Of a stretch of 64,000 nt of DNA, positions 8,557 through 16,966 are shown piece by piece (position 1 is the first letter of the stretch; every line of letters starts with the position of its first letter). The notes beneath the pieces are model-generated. The model was not told the DNA's origin. It was given only the letters and a program-made list of their open reading frames with translations, and ran no database searches. The translations under genes were made by a program, and so were the position numbers. Source of the DNA: CAZIOH01 sp964540815 (GTDB taxonomy: Bacteria; Myxococcota_A; Polyangia; Fen-1088); NCBI GenBank assembly GCA_964540815.1, contig CAZIOH010000026.1, forward strand, positions 1 to 64,000, written 5' to 3'.

Positions 8557-10425
8557 ATGTCGGCGTGGAGGCTCGGGGTGTTGTTCGCCGTCGGCGCCTG
8601 CGCAGGCCAGGTTCACGGGCCGGCGGACCCGGGCGGGGCGCCGAGCGACGGCACCTCGCCGGGATCGGGTGGAACGAGTGGCTCGATCCCCGGGAACGGA
8701 AACGTCGGGTCGGGCGGGGCGGGACCGTCCGGCGGCGTCGGTGCCTCGAGCGCTCCGGTCGCCACGCCCGGCGCCGGCGGGGCCGACCCCGGCAGCAACC
8801 CGTCCTCGGGGGCCGCCGGTGGGACGGCGGTCACGGGCAGCGGGGGCGCGACCGCGGTCTGCGATCCCGCGACCGTGGCACCGGGGCGCGCGCCACTTCG
8901 CCGGCTGACCCAGTTCGAATACGGCAACACCGTGCGTGATCTGCTGGGCGACACCACCTCTCCTGGCGCCGCGCTCCCCGCCGAGACCCTGGCGAGCGGG
9001 GTGGCGATCTTCGGCAACAACGCGGACAACCAGTCGGTCTCGAGCTTGCTCGCCGAGAAGTACGACACCGTCGCCGCCGGGATCGCCGATCGGGCGACGG
9101 CGACGCCGGCGGCGCTCGGCAAGCTCGCACCGTGCGGCAGCACCATCGTGGCGACCAGCCCGACCGCCACCGAGGATGCCTGTGCCCGCACCATCGTCGG
9201 CGCCGTGGTCCCGAAGGCCTACCGGCGCCCGCTGACCTCCGCCGAGAGCGACGAGCTCGTCGCCTTGTACAAGGGCATCCGCACCGGGAACACCTTCGCC
9301 TCCGGGATCGCCGGGGTCCTCGAGGCGGTCCTGCAGGCGCCGGATTTCCTGTACCGGATCGAGTTCGGGATGCCCGATCCCGCGCGTCCCGGGGTGAAGC
9401 GCCCCACGCCCTACGAGATGGCCACGCGCCTGTCGTACCTGTTCTGGGGAACCTTGCCCGATGCCACCTTGACCGCGACGGCCGGCACGGGGACGTTGCT
9501 GACCAACGCCGGCGTGCTGGCGCAGGCCAAGGGCATGCTCGACGACGCGCGGTCGCATCCCATCATGGCGTACTTCTTCGACAGCCTGCTGCCGATCAAC
9601 AACCTGACCAGCCTCGAGCGCGACAAGACGCTGTACCCGACCTTCGGTGCCACCATCGGCAACCTGATGCACCAGGAGACCCAGCGCTTCCTCGAGTACG
9701 AGATCTACGAGGGGCCCGGCACCTGGACCGACATCCTCACCGCCCCCTACACCTTCGTCAACGACGCGCTCGCCAGCTACTACGGGATGGCCGGGGTGAC
9801 CGGCTCGGCGTTCCAGAAGGTGGCGCTCGATCCGCGCAAGCGCATCGGGCTCCTGTCGCAAGGCGGGGTGATGGCGGGCTCGACCGTCTCGAACACCACG
9901 AGCCCGGTGCTGCGTGGCTCGTTCGTGGTGCAGAAGCTGATGTGCCGGATCATCCCGCTGCCGACCGGGGACATCCTGGCGATGGTCAAGCCGCCCGATC
10001 CCTACTCGTTCCCGACGGCCCGCGAGCGGTTCGCGGCGCACCGGATGAACCCGGTGTGCATGACCTGCCACCAGTTCATGGATCCGGTGGGGCTGACCCT
10101 CGAGAACTACGATCCGGTCGGGCTGTGGCGCGACACCGAGAACGGGGTGACCATCGACGCGAGCGGCTCGGTGCCCGGGACCAGCGGGGCCGCGGCCGGC
10201 CCGGTCGACATGATCAAGCTCCTGGCCTCGGCCGACGCCACGCAGACCTGCTTCGCCAGCCACTGGCTCGAGTATGCCTACGGCCGCACGCTCACCGCCG
10301 ACGGCGACGCTTGCACCCAGCAGACCGTGCAGGCCGCCTTCAAGGCCGCGGGCTACAACGTCAAGCAGCTGCTGTTGTCCCTGACCCAGACCGACGCGTT
10401 CTTGTACCTCCCCGCAGCTCAGTGA
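8557..10425 (+). CDS. DUF1592-family haem-motif lipoprotein (cassette A)
   Basis: 622 residues. Signal peptide with lipobox VGAC near residue 15, then a Gly/Ser/Pro linker to about residue 110. The planctomycete/myxobacterial DUF series follows in order: DUF1587 (RRLTQFEYGNTVRDLLG, about 114-180), DUF1595 (KAYRRPLTSAESDELVALY, about 219-245), DUF1592 (LQAPDFLYRIEFG to SYLFWGTLPDATL, about 252-380), DUF1588 (about 426-528) and DUF1585 (WLEYAYGRTLTADGDAC, about 552-620). DUF1588 carries CMTCH (Cys501, Cys504, His505), a c-type haem attachment motif. The biochemical role is unknown; a cell-surface redox or polymer-degrading role is often assumed. The DUF1552 partner starts 11 bp downstream. The ATG at 8557 gives a lipoprotein signal. 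Confidence 0.9.
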   Translation: MSAWRLGVLFAVGACAGQVHGPADPGGAPSDGTSPGSGGTSGSIPGNGNVGSGGAGPSGGVGASSAPVATPGAGGADPGSNPSSGAAGGTAVTGSGGATAVCDPATVAPGRAPLRRLTQFEYGNTVRDLLGDTTSPGAALPAETLASGVAIFGNNADNQSVSSLLAEKYDTVAAGIADRATATPAALGKLAPCGSTIVATSPTATEDACARTIVGAVVPKAYRRPLTSAESDELVALYKGIRTGNTFASGIAGVLEAVLQAPDFLYRIEFGMPDPARPGVKRPTPYEMATRLSYLFWGTLPDATLTATAGTGTLLTNAGVLAQAKGMLDDARSHPIMAYFFDSLLPINNLTSLERDKTLYPTFGATIGNLMHQETQRFLEYEIYEGPGTWTDILTAPYTFVNDALASYYGMAGVTGSAFQKVALDPRKRIGLLSQGGVMAGSTVSNTTSPVLRGSFVVQKLMCRIIPLPTGDILAMVKPPDPYSFPTARERFAAHRMNPVCMTCHQFMDPVGLTLENYDPVGLWRDTENGVTIDASGSVPGTSGAAAGPVDMIKLLASADATQTCFASHWLEYAYGRTLTADGDACTQQTVQAAFKAAGYNVKQLLLSLTQTDAFLYLPAAQ

Positions 10426-10436
10426 GGAGCCCGTCC

Positions 10437-11822
10437 ATGGCACAGTTCCGCATGAACCGCCGAACCCTGATCCGCGGCGCTGGCAGCATCGCCATCGCGC
10501 TCCCCTGGCTAGAGGCCATGGGGCCGAGCCGCTACGCGCGCGCCGCTGGCACGGCCGGAAAGCGCTTCGTCAGCGTGTTCCAGCCCGGGGGGACCGTCAT
10601 CGACAAGTGGCGGCCCACCGGCACGGAGACCGCTCCGGTGCTGAGCCCGATCCTGGCGCCGCTCGAGCCGGTCAAGGGAAAGGTGCTGATCGTCGACGGG
10701 CTGCAGATGCAAAGCGCGGTGGGTGAGCAGCACCAGTCGGGGATGATCGCGTTCCTCAGCGGGACGGTTCAGGCCGGCGGGGGGACGGGGTACTCGCAGG
10801 GGCCGTCCATCGATCAGGTGCTGGCGGGGCGGCTGTCGGTCGGCAAGAAGCTGCAGAGCTTGCAGGTGGCCGTGCGCTGGGCGACCGGCAAGTCGCACGG
10901 CAACCTCTCGCCGATCAACGCCGTCTACTTCGAGAGCGCGAGCCCGTACAGCCCGATCCCGCCGCGCCTCGATCCCCAGACCATCTGGAGCGATCTCTTC
11001 GGCACCCTCGGCACCACCCCCACCACCGGCGGGGCCGCCGGGGTCGACCCGGTCGCGGCCCGCCGCAAGTCGATCCTCGACTTCGTGGACAAGAAGTACG
11101 TGGCGCTGTCGGCCAGGCTCGGGGCCAGCGACAAGCAGAAGCTGGATCAGCACCTGACCAAGATCCGGGAGCTCGAGCAGAGCATCACCGTCACCACCAC
11201 CACCACCGCCACGTGCAAGGCGCCGACCAAGGTGGACACCACCGGCTACAACCCCACCTCCGGGCTCAAGTCGGCCGACGATGGCTCGCTGGTGGACAAC
11301 TCGACCGACGCGGCCATCCCCAAGGTCGGCCAGTTCATGATGGACATGATCGTGATGGCCCTGGCCTGCGACATGACCGGGGTCGCGTCCCTGCAGTGGA
11401 GTGACTCCGAGGCCAAGCACACCTTCCCGTGGTTGAACCTGATGAACCACCACCACTACTACCAGCACGACGGGGGCTTCCAGCCAACCCAGTGCCAGCA
11501 GATCGACACCTGGTATTCGCAGCAGCACCTCTACCTCATCCAGCAGATGGCGGCCGTCGACATGGGTGGGCACAGCCTGCTCGACGAGAGCGTGGTCTTC
11601 TTCGGCTCCGAGATCTCCGAGCCGCCCACCCACAAGAAGCTGAACATGCCGTTCATGCTGGCGGGCGGCGCCGGGGGGCTGCGCACCGGGCGCTGGGTCT
11701 CGTACCCGAACAGCCCGTCACACAACGGCCTGCTCGTGTCGGTCCTGAACCTGTTCGGCGACACCCGCACCAGCTTCGGGACCGCCCAGTACACGAACGG
11801 GCCGCTCGCCAACATCGTCTGA
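10437..11822 (+). CDS. Tat-exported DUF1552 protein (cassette A)
   Basis: 461 residues. The N-terminus MAQFRMNRRTLIRGAGSIAI has a twin-arginine motif (Arg8-Arg9) and a weakly hydrophobic segment ending in YARAAG, so Tat export is predicted, implying folding or cofactor loading before export. The body matches DUF1552: VFQPGGTVIDKWRP, KGKVLIVDGLQM, HQSGMIAFLSG, the RRKSILDFVDK region, a histidine-rich LMNHHHYYQHDGG, and ESVVFFGSEISEP near the end. The family is uncharacterised. A good Shine-Dalgarno (GAGGAG) overlaps the intergenic gap at 7-nt spacing from the ATG. It is translated right after DUF1592 A, so the two are one operon. The 3' end faces cassette B across an inverted repeat. Confidence 0.9.
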   Translation: MAQFRMNRRTLIRGAGSIAIALPWLEAMGPSRYARAAGTAGKRFVSVFQPGGTVIDKWRPTGTETAPVLSPILAPLEPVKGKVLIVDGLQMQSAVGEQHQSGMIAFLSGTVQAGGGTGYSQGPSIDQVLAGRLSVGKKLQSLQVAVRWATGKSHGNLSPINAVYFESASPYSPIPPRLDPQTIWSDLFGTLGTTPTTGGAAGVDPVAARRKSILDFVDKKYVALSARLGASDKQKLDQHLTKIRELEQSITVTTTTTATCKAPTKVDTTGYNPTSGLKSADDGSLVDNSTDAAIPKVGQFMMDMIVMALACDMTGVASLQWSDSEAKHTFPWLNLMNHHHYYQHDGGFQPTQCQQIDTWYSQQHLYLIQQMAAVDMGGHSLLDESVVFFGSEISEPPTHKKLNMPFMLAGGAGGLRTGRWVSYPNSPSHNGLLVSVLNLFGDTRTSFGTAQYTNGPLANIV

Positions 11823-12172
11823 CGGCGCGGGCATCGGGACCCCGGACCTCCCGTTTCCGAGGCGCAAACCGTCGAGATCGGTGGACGTTCACGTTTAAAT
11901 GGACGTGGACCTGGACGCACCCGTGATCGTGGCCGTGACGAGCCGTGCACGTGCACGTGAACGCCCCCCGTGGACCTGATCGGCAGGGCCCAGGGGATGG
12001 ATGAGCCGGTCGAGCTTTCTCTTCCTCGAGAAACCAGCGATCCGCGCACCCCGCTCAACTTTCGATCGATTCGATCACGCCCACGGGGGCGTTCAGGTTC
12101 ACGTGCACGGCCACGGTCAGGGGATCGGCCACGGCCACGACCACGGGTTTTGACGGCTCGCTTTGAAGGGCC
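11823..12172. repeat. Intergenic imperfect inverted repeat between cassettes A and B
   Basis: This 350-bp gap between two convergent genes has no ORF of note. A left arm (about 11919-11973) and a right arm (about 12081-12147) are imperfect inverted copies. The best core is GTGCACGTGAAC...GCCCCCGTGG, where the right arm has a 5-nt insertion. Both arms are built from drifting hexamers (GTGGCC, GTGAAC, GTGGAC). The 107-bp centre has smaller dyads such as GATCGATTCGATC. The position between two 3' ends suits a bidirectional terminator or transcript-protecting structure, but no T-tract is seen. Confidence 0.65.
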
Positions 12173-13627
12173 TCAGGCGACGATCGCCGAGGCGACGCCC
12201 TTGGTCAGCGAGGCGTCGCCGAAGTCGTCGACCGGGGTGCCGTCGGCCTTGCGGACCCCGGCGGCGTTGAGGAGGGTGTTCAGCATCTGGTTGCCGACCA
12301 CCTTGCCGACGTCGAGGAACTGTCCCGTCTTGAGGTAGCCGTTCCCCGTCCCGCAGAGGATCCAGGGGACCCGGGTGAACGAGTGCGCGCCGTTGGCCAC
12401 CTGGTTGGTGAGCACGGTGACGCCCTGGTCGAGGAGGGTCCCGGTCGGGGTGGTGTAGCTCGCCAGGGTGTCGAGCAGGAACTTGAAGTAGCCGGCGTGC
12501 AGGCGATCCACCTGGCGGCAGAGCTCGGCGCCGTTCGGCACGGCCCGGTGCGAGGCGGTGTGGAAGACGAAGGTGGTCCCCGAGATGGTGAGCTGGTGGT
12601 CGTCCTCGCGATCCCCGATCTTGAGCACCGCCACCCGGCTGTAGTCGGAGGCCATCGCGAAGGCCATGAGCTGCATCTGCAGCTTGATCACCGTCTCGTG
12701 GTTGGGGATGTCGTAGGGCGCGGGATCCACCGTCTGCATCGCGCTGACGGTGGCGGCCGGCAGCGCGGAGATGGCCGACGCGCTCATGGAGATCTCGATG
12801 TCGCGGATGGCGGCGAAGTGCTGGTTCAGGCGGTTCACGTCGCCGCTGGCGAGATCCTTGCGGGCGAGCAGGGCGGTGATCTGGGCGCGCAGAATATCGT
12901 TGACGCTCTTCGACCGGCTGGCGAGGAGCTGCTGCGCCTGCATGGCGGCCGGGTTGGTGCTGGTCCCGGCCACGACGCCGACGATCTTCTGGTACGCCTT
13001 GTAGGGGCTGTCGATGTACGTGCGCGGCTGCCCCGGGCCGATGTACGAGACGTACCCTGGGATGTCGTAGCCGGTGCCGCCCGGGGAGTACTTGCCGGCG
13101 TGGAGCACGAGCGGCTCGCGGCCGGCGGGGTTCTTCTCGCGGGCGATGCGGCTGTCGATGGACTCTCCGGAGGCCAGGGTCTTGTTGCCCATTCCGGTCA
13201 GCTTGCTGGCCGTGAGGAGCTGCGCATCGCCCGCCGCGTGATCGCAGCCGGCGCCGAGGAACGGGTGGTTGATCCCGCGGACCATCAGCAGGCGGGTGGC
13301 GTAGTCCGACAGGAGGCTCGTGGTCTGGGTGGTGGCCTCGGCGTCCATCGAGGCCTTGGTCAGGATCCCGGTCTTGGTCGGCCAGAACTTCTCGGGATCG
13401 ACGCCGCCGGTCAGGTCGGAGCCCTGTTGCACCACCCCGTTGCCGTTGACCACGAGCAGCAGGAAAGGCGTGCGCGCCGTGCCGGCGGCGGCCGCGGCCT
13501 GCGCGGAGGCCCGGCTCGGCCGCAGCGACTCGAGCAGCGGCAACCCCAGGGTGACCCCCCCGAATCCCCGCAAGAAATGGCGTCTCGACTGGTGCATCTG
13601 CGCGCGGCTCCGGTGGGATGGCGTCAT
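12173..13627 (-). CDS. Tat-exported DUF1552 protein (cassette B)
   Basis: 484 residues, paralogous to the protein encoded at 10437-11822. The Tat signal MHQSRRHFLRGFGGVTLGL is followed by SRASAQA. Conserved DUF1552 stretches are LLLVVNGNGVVQQG, RLLMVRGINHPFLGAG, IDSRIAREKN, RSKSVNDILRAQITALLAR and VTVLTNQVANGAHS. The start overlaps the stop of DUF1592 B by four bases (ATGA), indicating translational coupling; an ATG ten codons later (13597) is also possible. Unlike copy A, the end VLTNQVANGAHSFTRVPWIL lacks the acidic FFGSEISEP stretch. The function is unknown. The close pairing with a haem-motif lipoprotein suggests a two-protein unit. Confidence 0.9.
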   Translation of the reverse strand: MTPSHRSRAQMHQSRRHFLRGFGGVTLGLPLLESLRPSRASAQAAAAAGTARTPFLLLVVNGNGVVQQGSDLTGGVDPEKFWPTKTGILTKASMDAEATTQTTSLLSDYATRLLMVRGINHPFLGAGCDHAAGDAQLLTASKLTGMGNKTLASGESIDSRIAREKNPAGREPLVLHAGKYSPGGTGYDIPGYVSYIGPGQPRTYIDSPYKAYQKIVGVVAGTSTNPAAMQAQQLLASRSKSVNDILRAQITALLARKDLASGDVNRLNQHFAAIRDIEISMSASAISALPAATVSAMQTVDPAPYDIPNHETVIKLQMQLMAFAMASDYSRVAVLKIGDREDDHQLTISGTTFVFHTASHRAVPNGAELCRQVDRLHAGYFKFLLDTLASYTTPTGTLLDQGVTVLTNQVANGAHSFTRVPWILCGTGNGYLKTGQFLDVGKVVGNQMLNTLLNAAGVRKADGTPVDDFGDASLTKGVASAIVA

Positions 13628-15486
13628 GGCAAGCGGTTGATGAAGGCGTCGTTGGTGACCATCGCCAGGATCATGTCCTTCATGGACAGCTTCCCGGCCT
13701 CGGACATGGCCGCGAAGTAGTCGGCGAGCGGGCCCTCCGCCGGGGCAAGGGCGCGGCCATTGATGTAGGTCTGCCAGTTGCGGGTGTAACACCCGTGCGC
13801 CTGCGCGCTGCCGGCGATGGCGCGCGAGAACTCGACCGCGTTGGCGTAGGACTTCGCCCCGTCGGTGAAGGGGTAGGTGTCCGCCGAGTTGATGGGCTTG
13901 CCGCGATCGGTGGTGCGGAACTTCCCGATCGCATCGAACTCCTCGAAGGCGAAGCCCGCCGGGTTGATCAGCGTCCCGTGGCAGGCGGCGCCGCAGGTCC
14001 CGACGCCGGTGGTCTTCTCGACCCGCTCCCGGTTGGTCATGTCCGGCTGCGGATCGATGAGCGGCGTCGCCTTGGGATCGGGCGGCGGCAAGGTGACGCA
14101 CAGGATGCGCTGATTGACGAACACCCCGCGGTGGATGGAGTCCGGATCGTTGCCGATCGCATAGGAGGAGAGGAAGCCCGCCAGGGTGAGCAGGCCCGAG
14201 CGCTGGGTGGGATCGAGATCGACCCGGGTCAGCTGCGTCGCTTGGAAGGTGCCCGGGAGCTGGTAGATGGGGGCGAGCGCCTGGTTCACGAATCCCACCG
14301 GAGAGGTGAAGATCTCGCGCACGCCGTAGCCCTGGTCGAAGATCCAGCGCAGAAAGGACAAGATCTCCTGGCGCATGGCCGCGGGGGTGGCCGGCGTGAA
14401 ATCGGGAAAGGCCACCGGATCGCGCACGATGCCGTCGTAGGCCCCGAGCCGCAGGACCTGGAAGTGCAGGTGATCGCGCCCGGAGGCCCCCGCCTCGCTG
14501 GCGAGGAGCCGGGTGGCCTGGGCGAGCAAGTTGTTGGCGCTGGTCGGATTGCGCAGCTGCCCCGGCACCGCTGCCGCCGCCAGCAGGGTGTCGTCCGGCA
14601 TGGTGTTGGCGATGGCGTAGGACAGCTTCGAGGCGAGCTCGTAGTCCGACAGCGGGACGACGCCATTCACCACCGCCGTGGAGAGCTCGGTCCGGTAGAG
14701 GAAGTGGGGGGATTGCAAGAAGAGCTGCAGCGCCAGGCTCACGCCCGCCGTGAAGGGATCGGCGCCGGGGTAGAGGGCCGGGCCCTGGTTGAAGAGCCCG
14801 GTGACCTCCGCCACCTCGGCGTCGGTCAGGGGGCGGCGGTAGGCCCGCAGACCAAAGGCGCTGATGAAGGCCCTGGCCTTGCCGGCCAGATCGGTCGGGG
14901 CCGTGGGCGGCATGAGCCGCGCGAGGGCCGTGGGATCGCCCGTCACCTTGGCCGCGAGGCTGACGGCCGCGTCGGCGAGATCCGAGCGCAGGGTCTCTCC
15001 CACGAACAGCGAGTCGACGTCGTTGTCGAAGCCCACCACCGCGTCCCCCGACACGTTGGCCTCGACGTCGCTGATGTCGGAGAGCTTCAGCAGATCCTTC
15101 ACGGTGTTCACCCACTGCGGGCGGCTGAGCCGGGCCAGTCGAGCGGTGGGGACCAGCGCGGGCGGAGGTGGCTGAAGGGAGGTGGCCGAGTTGCCACCGC
15201 CGCCGGAGGCGGCACCGACCGCGCCTGCCCCGGTCGTGCTCGGTGGCGACCCGGGTGAGCTGCTCGTGCCGGCAGAGGAGGTCCCGGTCTGGCCGGCCGC
15301 CGAGGAGCCAGCGGGTCCCGCCTGTGGGCCGCCTGCGGGCCCGGTTTCAGGGCCCTTGCCAGGAGCGCCACCCGGACCACCGACCGTTGCCGTGCACGCG
15401 GCTGTTGCCACCAAGCCGAGGAGGATGCCGAGGGCCGTGAGGCGCGCGAGCCGAAAGGGTCCGGGTGTTGCGTTCGGGAGCTGCAT
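13624..15486 (-). CDS. DUF1592-family lipoprotein with CX3CH (cassette B)
   Basis: 620 residues. Signal peptide with lipobox ATAAC (Cys31), then a Gly/Ser/Ala/Pro linker to about residue 100. The DUF series runs as in cassette A: ARLSRPQWVNTVKDLLKLS (DUF1587), AYRRPLTDAEVAEVTGLF (DUF1595), LQSPHFLYRTEL and SKLSYAIANTMPDDTLL (DUF1592), RSGLLTLAGFLSSYA to FAFEEFDAIGKFRT (DUF1588), and NWQTYINGRALAPAEG (DUF1585). The haem-type site reads CGAACH (Cys498, Cys502, His503), a CX3CH with one extra residue compared with the CMTCH of copy A. Whether the cytochrome c maturation machinery accepts it is unknown. It is the first gene of the pair, coupled to DUF1552 B. Confidence 0.88.
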   Translation of the reverse strand: MQLPNATPGPFRLARLTALGILLGLVATAACTATVGGPGGAPGKGPETGPAGGPQAGPAGSSAAGQTGTSSAGTSSSPGSPPSTTGAGAVGAASGGGGNSATSLQPPPPALVPTARLARLSRPQWVNTVKDLLKLSDISDVEANVSGDAVVGFDNDVDSLFVGETLRSDLADAAVSLAAKVTGDPTALARLMPPTAPTDLAGKARAFISAFGLRAYRRPLTDAEVAEVTGLFNQGPALYPGADPFTAGVSLALQLFLQSPHFLYRTELSTAVVNGVVPLSDYELASKLSYAIANTMPDDTLLAAAAVPGQLRNPTSANNLLAQATRLLASEAGASGRDHLHFQVLRLGAYDGIVRDPVAFPDFTPATPAAMRQEILSFLRWIFDQGYGVREIFTSPVGFVNQALAPIYQLPGTFQATQLTRVDLDPTQRSGLLTLAGFLSSYAIGNDPDSIHRGVFVNQRILCVTLPPPDPKATPLIDPQPDMTNRERVEKTTGVGTCGAACHGTLINPAGFAFEEFDAIGKFRTTDRGKPINSADTYPFTDGAKSYANAVEFSRAIAGSAQAHGCYTRNWQTYINGRALAPAEGPLADYFAAMSEAGKLSMKDMILAMVTNDAFINRLP

Positions 15487-15651
15487 CGTTCGGGCCGGAT
15501 TCCTTTCTCGCTCGCGTCGTCGTGAGATGCGAGGTCCGGCCTAGCAGTGCCCCCATCCATGCCCCATGGTCCACACTGATTTTGACGGGGCGGCGTTTGC
15601 AGCGCGACGCGGCATGAAGGGAGCGGGCTCCCTTCGTCGCGCGTCTCGGCC

Positions 15652-15684
15652 GGTCGTGGGACGAGGACGGCGACGAGGACGAGA
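15652..15684. repeat. Dispersed GC palindromic repeat, copy 2
   Basis: Intergenic copy of the repeat family, beginning GGTCGTGGGACGAGGAC. Positions 15652-15677 are identical over 26 nt to the reverse complement of 22855-22880, and 15660-15683 to the reverse complement of 708-731. It lies in the 209-bp gap upstream of DUF1592 B, just beyond the 3' end of the DUF6370-like gene. A separate inverted repeat, GGGAGCGGGCTCCC, lies just before it at about 15619-15632. Confidence 0.7.
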
Positions 15685-15695
15685 GTGGTGCGTGC

Positions 15696-16166
15696 TCAGT
15701 CGAAGGTCACGGCGGAGGGGGTGATGATCTTCTTGCCGCCCTCGCTGCTGAGCTTGCCCGTGACCGTCGCGGGGGCCGAGCCGCCACAGACCCTGCCGTG
15801 GTTCTCCTCGGCCACGGCGTTCTTGGCGAGGTAGTACTTCGCCTCGCCGCCGGCCGCCTCCTTGACGCGGAGGACGTTCTGGCAGGCGGTGCCTTCGTGC
15901 AGGCCGCAGCGAGCGCAGGTCAGGTCGCCTTTGAGGGTGACCTCGGCGGCGACCGCCTTGTCGGACTTCTCCGACTTGGTGGGGGCCTTTGCCTGATGCG
16001 TCGCCGCCTTGCCGGTGTCCTGACCGGCTTGCTTGTCCTTCTGGGGGGTGGGCGGGCCCTTCTCGTCGGCGGCGCGGCTCGGGCGCGCGCCGGCGAGACC
16101 GGAGGCGATGGTCATCGAGACGATGAGGACGACACGCGCGGTACGGGAGTTCGACATGAGCGCCAT
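15696..16166 (-). CDS. Exported DUF6370-like Cys protein
   Basis: 156 residues. An N-terminal signal (ARVVLIVSMTIASGLAGARPSRA) leads to a Lys/Ala/Gln-rich segment of about 55 residues and a compact C-terminal domain. That domain has TLKGDLTCARCGLHEGTACQNVL and later EENHGRVCGGSAPATVTGKL. The CxxC-x6-C spacing followed by a distant Cys resembles DUF6370-type small exported proteins, which are proposed to bind metal; this is from memory, not a search. ATGs at 16166 and 16157 both fit. It is transcribed away from mgsA, with a 244-bp divergent region between them. A periplasmic metal-binding role is possible but unproven. Confidence 0.65.
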   Translation of the reverse strand: MALMSNSRTARVVLIVSMTIASGLAGARPSRAADEKGPPTPQKDKQAGQDTGKAATHQAKAPTKSEKSDKAVAAEVTLKGDLTCARCGLHEGTACQNVLRVKEAAGGEAKYYLAKNAVAEENHGRVCGGSAPATVTGKLSSEGGKKIITPSAVTFD

Positions 16167-16317
16167 TCTCTCAGCTGCCGGGGCGGACGTCGAGCCCGGG
16201 CCGAGGCGCTCCTTGTGGGAATGCAGATTCGTACACTGGCGGTGAAGGTGGGGAGGGACGCGCAGGCAGGAGGGGGATTCGAGTGACAAGGCCGGGGGGG
16301 TGCATCATCATCTCTTT

Positions 16318-16341
16318 GACGATATCGATGTCGTTATCGTC
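16318..16341. promoter_or_regulatory. Possible operator dyad upstream of mgsA
   Basis: A 24-bp near-palindrome, left half GACGATATCGAT and right half GTCGTTATCGTC, pairs at 10 of 12 positions. It sits in a locally AT-richer part of the divergent region, about 70 bp upstream of the mgsA ATG. The position and symmetry suit a regulator site, but the tract also fits the drifting ATC/GTC repeats seen elsewhere in this genome. Confidence 0.35.
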
Positions 16342-16410
16342 ATTGGCCGGGCCGGGGCCGGGGATTCGCGGAGCTCGAGGGGAGTTGCATTGTCTTACAA
16401 GATCATTTCG

Positions 16411-16941
16411 ATGACACCGAAGAAGAAGATCGCGCTCGTCGCGCACGACAACAAGAAGCGCGATCTGGTCGAGTGGTCTCGCTTCAACCGCGATCTCCTC
16501 GCCGGCCACAAGATCTTCGCCACCGGCACCACCGGCACCCTGCTGGAGCGCGAGCTCGGGTTCTCGATCAGCATGCTGCAAAGCGGCCCGCTCGGAGGCG
16601 ACCAGCAGGTCGGCGCCATGATCGTGAGCAACGAGATCGACTTCCTGATCTTCTTCTGGGATCCGCTGGAACAGCAGGCGCACGATCCCGACGTCAAGGC
16701 GCTGCTGCGCATGGCGGTGGTGTGGAACATCCCAACGGCCTGCGACCGGGCCACCGCAGACTTCATCATCTCGTCGCCGCTGATGGACGAGTCCTACGAC
16801 CGCCTGGTCCCCGACTACGACATGTACCTCGGACGTTCGGTGCCAGGGATGGAGACCGTGCCGGCTCCCAGGCCGGCGACCGTCTCGGACACCAAGAAGC
16901 GCCGCCTCGCCGCGGCGCACCCCGAACACGGGAAGAGCTGA
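16411..16941 (+). CDS. mgsA: Methylglyoxal synthase
   Basis: Cytosolic enzyme that converts dihydroxyacetone phosphate to methylglyoxal plus phosphate, a bypass of lower glycolysis. Family landmarks are strong: KKKIALVAHDNKKRDLVEW at the N-terminus, FATGTTGTLLERELG (phosphate-binding TGTTG), SGPLGGDQQVGAMI with the catalytic Asp, and FFWDPLEQQAHDPDVKALLR followed by VVWNIPTACDRATADFII. The 176-residue protein has about 20 extra residues at the C-terminus, basic and Pro/Ala-rich, compared with E. coli MgsA. The ATG at 16411 is chosen by alignment; a TTG at 16391 is also in-frame within a few bases. It stands alone, with a possible operator dyad upstream and an esterase gene 25 bp downstream. 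Confidence 0.96.
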   Translation: MTPKKKIALVAHDNKKRDLVEWSRFNRDLLAGHKIFATGTTGTLLERELGFSISMLQSGPLGGDQQVGAMIVSNEIDFLIFFWDPLEQQAHDPDVKALLRMAVVWNIPTACDRATADFIISSPLMDESYDRLVPDYDMYLGRSVPGMETVPAPRPATVSDTKKRRLAAAHPEHGKS

Positions 16942-16966
16942 CGCGCTTTGTGCGAAGGTTCTTCAC

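Noticed and set aside
9132..10436. In-frame upstream extension of DUF1552 A
   Set aside because: It overlaps DUF1592 A in another frame; the Tat signal and ribosome site fix the start at 10437.
12383..13720. Plus-strand frame of 445 residues over cassette B
   Set aside because: Antisense shadow; DUF1552 B has family motifs and the shadow has none.
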